Shown: positions 27,339 through 34,700 of the stretch, piece after piece
Layout: the number at the start of each line of letters is the position of its first letter
Numbering within the stretch: position 1 is the stretch's first letter
The notes under the pieces: model-generated
What the model saw: only the letters and a program-made list of their open reading frames with translations
Databases searched by the model: none
Told to the model about the DNA's origin: nothing
Assembly: GCA_964057225.1 (NCBI GenBank)
Contig: CAXKVF010000080.1
Location: 124,001 to 188,000, forward strand
Length of the DNA: 64,000 nucleotides
Source: Auanema rhodensis
Taxonomy: Eukaryota > Nematoda > Chromadorea > Rhabditida > Rhabditidae
Reading direction: 5' to 3'
Position numbers and translations under genes: made by a program

Positions 27339-28418
27339 ATGTCTACAGTCACTCCCGAGTTTCTTACTGCTTCTCTGAAATCTCTCACGGAATCTCTTCA
27401 TTCCACTTTCTCAAGTTTTTCTCTAGAAATCAAAAGCGACCTGCATAGTATCAAAAACTGTATCGCATTGCATGAATCTCGTTTGAAAGTAATTGAAACT
27501 GAGTTCAACTCAAGACTCAACGCTTTAGAAAATAAGTTCACTGCTTTCATGGGTAACGAAAGTGCTTGCATATTGCCTACACTTCCGTGTTCAAATACTG
27601 TTATAACTGAAGTGAATAAAATTAGGTTAGAAGAATCTAAATTTGCTCACCGTTCCTTGAGAGCTCTCTGGTTCCGGGTTCCAGTCACGTCACCTGATCT
27701 GCCTAGCGATGCCCGTTCTCTTCTCAAACTTGTTTTTGATAGCTGCAGTGATACTAGTCTTATTTCTTTACTCAATTCCAATCACATATTCGTTACTCGC
27801 TGCACCCTCAAATCAGGGTCCCCTGGTCCACTTATCATAACGTGTCCTTCGGTCAGTATTCGAGATACTGTTATAGCAGCTATAAGATCTCACAAACCTA
27901 AAATTTCCAACTCACTATCCAAAACATTCGTTCGTCGTGATTATCTACCCTTTGAGGTGGAACTAGAAAAACGGCTTCGTGACGAAGCCAAAAGCAAAAA
28001 CTCTGACGACACTGAATTCATTTTTCTTGTTCGAGATCTAAAGCTTATAAAAGTACCTCGTAGACTCACCAACACAGGCACTGCCCCAAAAGACACATCC
28101 AGTGTCAAATATGTTGTTTCCCCTACAGGCATGGACTCTGAAACTACCAATTCATGCATTACTCCAATGTCTGACATGCCTATTTTTACGCATGACCTTG
28201 ATTCTAGTCCCCCGTCTAAATCTGGTAGAAGAGGCCGGCCTATAACTAAGGGACAGCCCGCTCCAATAAACAAAGAAAGATGTAGCAGCCAAAGAAGAAG
28301 AAAAAACCCTTCTCGCCGAGCTAAATCTGTTCCAGATCCTACTGCTAACATTGTTAGAAATACATCTACTTTGCCTAATTCCCCGTCCAATCTGCCCAGC
28401 CAAACATCCTTTCGTTAA
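27339..28418 (+). CDS. LINE ORF1 protein, nucleic-acid-binding, with AT-hook
   Basis: A 359-residue protein starting at the first ATG after the pyrimidine tract and ending at TAA 28416-28418. ORF1 proteins coat the element RNA and act as chaperones in the ribonucleoprotein. Residues about 28-72 form a likely coiled coil for multimerisation (IKSDLHSIKNCIALHESRL onward). Residues about 120-240 resemble the RRM-like region of invertebrate CR1-type ORF1 proteins: RSLLKLVF, GPLIITCPSVSIRDTVIAA, then FVRRDYLPFEVELEKRLRDE. Residues 294-304 read KSGRRGRPITK, an AT-hook core (RGRP with basic flanks) able to bind the minor groove of AT-rich DNA. A basic stretch QRRRKNPSRRAK follows at 318-329, and the tail is Ser/Pro/Asn-rich. 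No CCHC zinc knuckle is visible. The end overlaps the ORF2 open frame by 149 bases. The domain reading comes from pattern recognition; the ORF itself is secure. Confidence 0.88.
   Translation: MSTVTPEFLTASLKSLTESLHSTFSSFSLEIKSDLHSIKNCIALHESRLKVIETEFNSRLNALENKFTAFMGNESACILPTLPCSNTVITEVNKIRLEESKFAHRSLRALWFRVPVTSPDLPSDARSLLKLVFDSCSDTSLISLLNSNHIFVTRCTLKSGSPGPLIITCPSVSIRDTVIAAIRSHKPKISNSLSKTFVRRDYLPFEVELEKRLRDEAKSKNSDDTEFIFLVRDLKLIKVPRRLTNTGTAPKDTSSVKYVVSPTGMDSETTNSCITPMSDMPIFTHDLDSSPPSKSGRRGRPITKGQPAPINKERCSSQRRRKNPSRRAKSVPDPTANIVRNTSTLPNSPSNLPSQTSFR
28270..28418 (+). other. ORF1/ORF2 overlap, candidate recoding zone
   Basis: ORF1 codons begin at positions divisible by 3; ORF2 codons begin one base later, so passage from ORF1 to ORF2 needs a +1 (or -2) shift. 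Both frames are open together for 149 bases. ORF1 ends TCC TTT CGT TAA; slipping +1 at the stop would read on as AAT TTC CAA in the ORF2 frame, like stop-assisted +1 sites. No ATG lies in the ORF2 frame here, so the UAAUG stop-start coupling of some LINEs is absent. The exact mechanism is not shown by sequence. Confidence 0.5.
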
Positions 28419-31230
28419 TTTCCAATCAACAATCTCTACTGCTGCATGTAGTAAAATCACAGTCTCTTGTTATAACGCACGATCTATTGTCAATAAATTA
28501 CACTTAATACCAATTGTTCATTCTACTCTCAGTCCAGACATTATTGCTATATCTGAGACCTGGCTGTTTCCTGATTTCAACTCTAGCTCCCTTCCTTTGA
28601 GAGATTCTTACTGCATTTTCCGTGATGACAGATCAACTTCTCGAGGAGGAGGAGTCCTCCTCTATATTAAAAAACACATTAATAGTCGTCTTCTCTCATG
28701 CTCTCCTTCTCAATCAACTGTTCAATACCTAAATGTTCTCATTATACCTTCTGACGTCGTTTTCTCAATTTGCTATCGTTCTCCATCATCTCAGCACTCT
28801 GACTTTCTTTTTTTTCTAACCGAATTTCAAACTCTTATCTCTAACCGCAGGTTTTTCTTAACAGGCGATCTTAATTTCCCTCACATTGACTGGGATCTCA
28901 TCCATTCGTCAAGCAGTTCCCCCTCTACTTCATCTATTCTCAACTTTCTTCAACAGTCTTCATCCAGTCAATTAGTTACTTTCCCAACCAGAGGTAAAAA
29001 CATCTTGGATTACATTATCACCAACAGTGTTCACTGTGTAGAGAACATTTCTCGCAATAGCCCTCTTGGCCAATCTGATCATTACTCGGTTTTCTTCAAC
29101 ATTATTTTGGATCCTCTCATATTTGCTCAAATCAACAAAGTTGCTACTTCCAGGCCCTTTTCTCTCTCTTCCTCTTTTTCTAGTCGTAACTTTTTCTCGG
29201 CCGATTATGGTAAAATAAATAGCCTTTTAGCTGGCATTGACTTCGCTACTGAATTATGTGGTCTAAACGCTATAACTTCCTATTCTAAGTTTATTGCAAT
29301 TGTCCAATCAATAATTCAAAGCTGTGTCCCATTCAAAAAGGCAAAGAAAAGAAAAAAACTTGATCGTGACATTCAGAAACTTAACAATCGTGTTAACCGG
29401 TTAAGCAACTCTCTTTTCGCTCAGGATGAGCTTCTTCGCAAAAAGCTATCTGTCACCTTAGATAAACTCATCAAACTCAAATCTGCCATTGATGAAAACA
29501 ACATAGCTTCTACCAACAATTCAAAAGCATTTTTTCAATTCTGTCGCGAACGACTTGGTAAAGACTCTTCTGATATCCCTACTCTACAAATCAACGAAAC
29601 TTTGGTTTTCTCTGACGTAGACAAAGCTGAAATTTTTTCCTCCGTCTTTGCTGTCAAATCCTCTTCATCTTCCACTTACTCTCATCTTCTCAATTACTCT
29701 CCATCAGTCATTGACTTCATCGACATCTCCCCTGAAAAGGTTTTCAACATTCTTTCTCACCTTCCTTCGCGCGCATCTACTTCTCCGGATGGAATTCCGT
29801 ACTACTTTCTCAAACAATGTGCAGGCACCCTCTGCAATCCTCTCTCGTTTATTTTTCATAACCTCCTTGTTTCTTCTTCTTGTCCTCCTGACTGGAAAAC
29901 AGCTTGGATACGTCCGGTTTTCAAGAAAGGCAACCCTTCTGATCCTTCTAATTACCGTCCAATCTCACTAACCCCAAGTTTATCTAAAGTCTTTGAACGA
30001 CTTATTCGATCTCCCCTTCTTCATTTTGGTGTATCCTCGGGCAGCATTTCCAATGTTCAGCACGCTTTTCTTCCTAAACGCAGCACTGTAACAGCCCTTG
30101 TTTCCAGCCATATCAAATGGAGATCACTTATTGATGATAAAAATATAGTTTTTGTTGCGTTTATTGATTTCTCAAAAGCATTCGATCTCATTGATCACTC
30201 CATTCTCTTTGCAAAATTGAAATCTATTGGAATTCGTGGGTCTCTTCTTAATTTTCTTGGATCTTTTATCCAAAACCGTTCTTACTCTGTACTCATCAAC
30301 AAAAGTCTATCCGACCCTGTTAGTCTTACATGTGGGGTTCCTCAAGGAACGGTTCTTGGCCCTCTACTGTTTCTGTTTTACATAAACGACATAACTTCCT
30401 TATTCACATCCGATGTTCATCCCATTTTATATGCTGATGATCTAAAACTTCATAGTTGTAACCCTGAGAGCCTTCAAAATGCTCTTAATTCTCTTTACAA
30501 ATGGTGTCATGATAACAAAATGAAAGTCAACACCGAAAAATCTAAAGTAATGATTGTCTCTAACAAATCATCTAATTATCACAACATTACTAATTTCACT
30601 TTTGGCGATTCATCTCTCTCTATAGTATCTGCATACAAAGATCTGGGTATTTGGACGGAAAATAACTTGTCTTTCGAAAAACACATTAATTCAATTTGTA
30701 GTATTGCGGCCGTCAAATGCCGAACTATTCTCCGTTGTTTCTACTCTAAATGTCCTAAATTATTGTTCAAACTTTTCAGCTGTTACGTCCGACCCATACT
30801 TGAATATGGATCAGTTATCTGGTCACCACAGAACATTGCAGGCAAACAACGAATAGAAAAAGTTCAGAAAAAGTTTTTTAAAGCAATCTTTGGCCGAGCC
30901 GGTCTTGACCTAACTTACAAAGATCAGCTATCTTATCTTGAAACTGAAGATCTGATAACTAGGAGAGTTCTTTCTGATCTATTGTTCTATTTTGCTCATA
31001 TAACAATAGAAGCCACAGGAAACTCACAATCTTTTTTCATTATCAAGAATCTGAATTCTCTGCGCAGACACCAATGGAATCTAGCTCATCCTACTCTATG
31101 GAGGACAGAAACAAGGAATGGAATTGAATACAGAACTGTAAATCTATGGAACTCTCTTCCTGAAGCCATAGTCAGCCTTCGTACAAAACATTCTTTCCGG
31201 AAACATATCTTGTCTCATATTTTATCGTGA
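28270..31230 (+). CDS. LINE ORF2 polyprotein: APE endonuclease and reverse transcriptase
   Basis: Open frame after TAA 28267-28269, ending at TGA 31228-31230. Residues here are numbered from the TTG at 28351, giving 959. It nicks target DNA and reverse-transcribes element RNA from the nick. The endonuclease spans about 36-250 and keeps N42 (YNARSI), E69 (SETWL), Y142 (CYRSP), D173/N175 (TGDLNFPHIDW), D220 and SDH 242-244. A lysine-rich link KKAKKRKK (329-336) could serve nuclear entry. The RT spans about 515-790: NYRPISLTPSLSKVFERLI (534-552), motif A FIDFSKAFD with D606, motif B GVPQGTVLGPLL (662-673), motif C YADD (694-697). The C-terminal region holds CYVRPILEYGSVIW and LWNSLPEAIVSL. No RNase H. 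No ATG precedes the RT domain, and the frame is +1 relative to ORF1, so translation probably uses a +1 shift, reinitiation or a non-AUG start. The exact N-terminus is unknown. Confidence 0.93.
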   Translation, partial: TKKDVAAKEEEKTLLAELNLFQILLLTLLEIHLLCLIPRPICPAKHPFVNFQSTISTAACSKITVSCYNARSIVNKLHLIPIVHSTLSPDIIAISETWLFPDFNSSSLPLRDSYCIFRDDRSTSRGGGVLLYIKKHINSRLLSCSPSQSTVQYLNVLIIPSDVVFSICYRSPSSQHSDFLFFLTEFQTLISNRRFFLTGDLNFPHIDWDLIHSSSSSPSTSSILNFLQQSSSSQLVTFPTRGKNILDYIITNSVHCVENISRNSPLGQSDHYSVFFNIILDPLIFAQINKVATSRPFSLSSSFSSRNFFSADYGKINSLLAGIDFATELCGLNAITSYSKFIAIVQSIIQSCVPFKKAKKRKKLDRDIQKLNNRVNRLSNSLFAQDELLRKKLSVTLDKLIKLKSAIDENNIASTNNSKAFFQFCRERLGKDSSDIPTLQINETLVFSDVDKAEIFSSVFAVKSSSSSTYSHLLNYSPSVIDFIDISPEKVFNILSHLPSRASTSPDGIPYYFLKQCAGTLCNPLSFIFHNLLVSSSCPPDWKTAWIRPVFKKGNPSDPSNYRPISLTPSLSKVFERLIRSPLLHFGVSSGSISNVQHAFLPKRSTVTALVSSHIKWRSLIDDKNIVFVAFIDFSKAFDLIDHSILFAKLKSIGIRGSLLNFLGSFIQNRSYSVLINKSLSDPVSLTCGVPQGTVLGPLLFLFYINDITSLFTSDVHPILYADDLKLHSCNPESLQNALNSLYKWCHDNKMKVNTEKSKVMIVSNKSSNYHNITNFTFGDSSLSIVSAYKDLGIWTENNLSFEKHINSICSIAAVKCRTILRCFYSKCPKLLFKLFSCYVRPILEYGSVIWSPQNIAGKQRIEKVQKKFFKAIFGRAGLDLTYKDQLSYLETEDLITRRVLSDLLFYFAHITIEATGNSQSFFIIKNLNSLRRHQWNLAHPTLWRTETRNGIEYRTVNLWNSLPEAIVSLRTKHSFRKHILSHILS

Positions 31231-31236
31231 CCATTA

Positions 31237-31267
<31 letters not shown>

Positions 31268-31732
31268 GTATCATCGTTTTCTTTTCAATTAACATACAAG
31301 GTTCTTTTCTTACTTTTTTTTCTGCCAGACTGCTACTGTCATCTATACTGTATCATCATCAGTCGTAGCAATGAGTACAGTTTTTCTCTTTGCTATTAGA
31401 ACGGGCTTGACTCATTTCTGAGTTCCACCGCACCTGATCAGCTATATTTAAAGAGTCAGTTCATCAAACTTTGCTGAACATAATCTGTTTTTGTTTTCAC
31501 AAACTGCTGAGAAATAGTAATAGAATCTCATATGCTTCAATATCGTTATGTTATATTTCTTGTATTCTAGTCTATTCTATTATACAACTATTTACCACTT
31601 TCATCCTTTTTCTAATTTTTCAGATTGTAATTTTTAATTTACTTTCCCCAGTTCATATTGTAAGATGCTTTTTCGCAGTATACCTACGTTCACAATAAGC
31701 TTTTGATTATCAAGAATCTGTGATATAGAACG
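31231..31732 (+). other. LINE 3' untranslated region
   Basis: About 500 bases between the ORF2 stop and the AATA tail. It is AT-rich, with a 26-base T run near its start and no ATG-initiated ORF of note. In LINEs of this group the 3' UTR is the part recognised by the reverse transcriptase; no specific stem-loop was worked out by eye. Confidence 0.8.
31237..31262 (+). repeat. Homopolymer run of 26 T
   Basis: An uninterrupted T run six bases after the ORF2 stop codon. It could be an expanded slippage tract. Its length is liable to sequencing or assembly error. On the antisense strand it is a poly(A) run, which might reflect an old template switch, but nothing else supports that. Confidence 0.9.

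Positions 31733-31760
<28 letters not shown>
31733..31760 (+). repeat. LINE 3' tail, (AATA)7
   Basis: Exactly seven AATA units end the element and abut satellite ATTTATGC at 31761. Short tandem tails are typical of several non-LTR groups, in place of a plain poly(A). The tail also contains overlapping AATAAA hexamers, so it may provide the polyadenylation signal. Its last bases TA are shared with the satellite (TTTAATTTATG), consistent with base pairing of the tail to the nicked target during first-strand priming. Confidence 0.9.
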
Positions 31761-31766
<6 letters not shown>

Positions 31767-34700
31767 GCTAATTAAATGTACACGTGATGTGCACTTGGTA
31801 TGTAACTCGCTTCACGTGAAAGATAAAGAGATGCGGTTTTCAAAATTAGATTCCCCATGTCCATATTAGTCTAAAAACAAATTTTTATTGATATTGCTTC
31901 ATGGTAACCATGACTTTGAAATTTACGTGAACTTTAATTTATGCTAATTAAATGTACACGTGATGTGCACTTGGTATGTAACTCGCTTCACGTGAAAGAT
32001 AAAGAGATGCGGTTTTCAAAATTAGATTCCCCATGTCCATATTAGTCTAAAAACAAATTTTTATTGATATTGGTGCATGGTAACCATGACTTTGAAATTT
32101 ACGTGAACTTTAATTTATGCTAATTAAATGTACACGTGATGTGCACTTGGTATGTAATTCGCTTCACGTGAAAGATAAAGAGATGCGGTTTTCAAAATTA
32201 GATTCCCCATGTCCATATTAGTCTAAAAACAAATTTTTATTGATATTGGTTCATGGTAACCATGACTTTGAAATTTACGTGAACTTTAATTAATGCTAAT
32301 TAAATGTACACGTGATGTGCACTTGGTATGTAACTCGCTTCACGTGAAAGATAAAGAGATGCGGTTTTCAAAATTAGATTCCCCATGTCCATATTAGTCT
32401 GAAAACAAATTTTTATTGATATTGCTTCATGGTAACCATGACTTTGAAATTTACGTGAACTTTAATTTATGCTAATTAAATGTACACGTGATGTGCACTT
32501 GGTATGTAACTCGCTTCACGTGAAAGATAAAGAGATGCGGTTTTCAAAATTAGATTCCCCATGTCCATATTAGTCTAAAAACAAATTTTTATTGATATTG
32601 GTTCATGGTAACCATGACTTTGAATTTTACGTGAACTTTAATTTATGCTAATTAAATGTACACGTGATGTGCACTTGGTATGTAACTCGCTTCACGTAAA
32701 AGATAAAGAAATGCGGTTTTCAAAATTAGATTCTCCATGTCCATATTAGTCTAAAAACAAATTTTTATTGATATTGGTTCATGGTAACCATGACTTTGAA
32801 ATTTACGTGAACTTTAATTTATGCTAATTAAATGTACACGTGATGTGCACTTGGTATGTAACTCGCTTCACGTGAAAGATAAAGAGATGCGGTTTTTAAA
32901 ATTAGATTCCCCATGTCCATATTAGTCTAAAAACAAATTTTTATTGATATTGGTGCATGGTAACCATGACTTTGAAATTTACGTGAACTTTAATTTATGC
33001 TAATTAAATGTACACGTGATGTGCACTTGGTATGTAATTCGCTTCACGTGAAAGATAAAGAGATGCGGTTTTCAAAATTAGATTCCCCATGTCCATATTA
33101 GTCTAAAAACAAATTTTTATTGATATTGGTTCATGGTAACCATGACTTTGAAATTTACGTGAACTTTAATTAATGCTAATTAAATGTACACGTGATGTGC
33201 ACTTGGTATGTAACTCGCTTCACGTGAAAGATAAAGAGATGCGGTTTTCAAAATTAGATTCCCCATGTCCATATTAGTCTAAAAACAAATTTTTATTGAT
33301 ATTGCTTCATGGTAACCATGACTTTGAAATTTACGTGAACTTTAATTTATGCTAATTAAATGTACACGTGATGTGCACTTGGTATGTAACTCGCTTCACG
33401 TGAAAGATAAAGAGATGCGGTTTTCAAAATTAGATTCCCCATGTCCATATTAGTCTAAAAACAAATTTTTATTGATATTGGTTCATGGTAACCATGACTT
33501 TGAATTTTACGTGAACTTTAATTTATGCTAATTAAATGTACACGTGATGTGCACTTGGTATGTAACTCGCTTCACGTAAAAGATAAAGAAATGCGGTTTT
33601 CAAAATTAGATTCCCCATGTCCATATTAGTCTAAAAACTAATTTTTATTGATATTGGTTCATGGTAACCATGACTTTGAAATTTACGTGAACTTTAATTT
33701 ATGCTAATTAAATGTACACGTGATGTGCACTTGGTATGTAACTCGCTTCACGTGAAAGATAAAGAGATGCGGTTTTCTAAATTAGATTCCCCATGTCCAT
33801 ATTAGTCTAAAAACAAATTTTTATTGATATTGCTTCATGGTAACCATGACTTTGAAATTTACGTGAACTTTAATTTATGCTAATTAAATGTACACGTGAT
33901 GTGCACTTGGTATGTAACTCGCTTCACGTGAAAGATAAAGAAATGCGGTTTTCAAAATTAGATTCCCCATGTCCATATTAGTCTAAAAACTAATTTTTAT
34001 TGATATTGGTTCATGGTAACCATGACTTTGAAATTTACGTGAACTTTAATTTATGCTAATTAAATGTACACGTGATGTGCACTTGGTATGTAACTCGCTT
34101 CACGTGAAAGATAAAGAGATGCGGTTTTCAAAATTAGATTCCCCATGTCCATATTAGTCTAAAAACAAATTTTTATTGATATTGCTTCATTGTAACCATG
34201 ACTTTGAAATTTACGTGAACTTTAATTTATGCTAATTAAATGTACACGTGATGTGCACTTGGTATGTAGCTCGCTTCACGTGAAAGATAAAGAGATGCGG
34301 TTTTCAAAATTAGATTCCCCATGTCCATATTAGTCTAAAAACAAATTTTTATTGATATTGGTTCATGGTAACCATGACTTTGAATTTTACGTGAACTTTA
34401 ATTTATGCTAATTAAATGTACACGTGATGTGCACTTGGTATGTAACTCGCTTCACGTGAAAGATAAAGAAATGCGGTTTTCAAAATTAGATTCCCCATGT
34501 CCATATTAGTCTAAAAACAAATTTTTATTGATATTGGTTCATGGTAACCATGACTTTGAAATTTACGTGAACTTTAATTTATGCTAATTAAATGTACACG
34601 TGATGTGCACTTGGTATGTAACTCGCTTCACGTGAAAGATAAAGAGATGCGGTTTTCAAAATTAGATTCCCCATGTCCATATTAGTCTAAAAACAAATTT

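Larger units (their letters stand above)
26958..31760 (+). mobile_element. CR1/Jockey-like non-LTR retrotransposon (LINE), near full length
   Basis: A single 4.8-kb non-satellite insert. In order it has a repeat-containing 5' end, a pyrimidine-rich leader, ORF1 (27339-28418), an overlapping ORF2 frame (28270-31230) with APE-type endonuclease and reverse transcriptase, a 3' UTR and a tail of seven AATA units at 31733-31760. There are no LTRs, no integrase and no RNase H domain after the RT. The RT motifs, the SDH endonuclease motif and the C-terminal LWNSLPEAIVS-type motif fit the CR1/Jockey group; the exact clade needs a tree. Both ORFs are free of internal stops and frameshifts, which suggests recent insertion. 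It is the only copy in the window and has not been co-amplified with the satellite. The left border is ambiguous by a few A residues (26954-26959), and the right border by TA shared with the satellite. Confidence 0.95.

Noticed and set aside
27043-27448. Two overlapping open frames rich in Phe, Ser and Leu
   Set aside because: They are translations of the T/C tract, which lacks stops in any frame. The true ORF1 begins at 27339.
28301-28307. AAAAAAC heptamer as a -1 frameshift site for ORF2
   Set aside because: A -1 slip here enters the third frame. ORF2 lies at +1 (or -2) relative to ORF1, so this heptamer cannot give the ORF2 product.
27941-28460. Antisense open frames opposite ORF1
   Set aside because: They lie opposite a coding region with clear family features and show no recognisable motif of their own.
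29648-29971. Open frame inside ORF2 in another frame
   Set aside because: It is a shadow of the endonuclease-RT polyprotein, with Leu/Ser/Thr-rich composition and no motif.
31471-31698. 75-residue hydrophobic open frame in the LINE 3' UTR
   Set aside because: It starts at TTG, not ATG, lies in AT-rich UTR where such frames are frequent, and is not part of known LINE layouts.
26958-31760. LTR retrotransposon or DNA transposon
   Set aside because: No long terminal direct repeats, gag-pol protease, integrase or transposase. The inverted repeat at the 5' side is internal to one end and has no partner at the 3' end.
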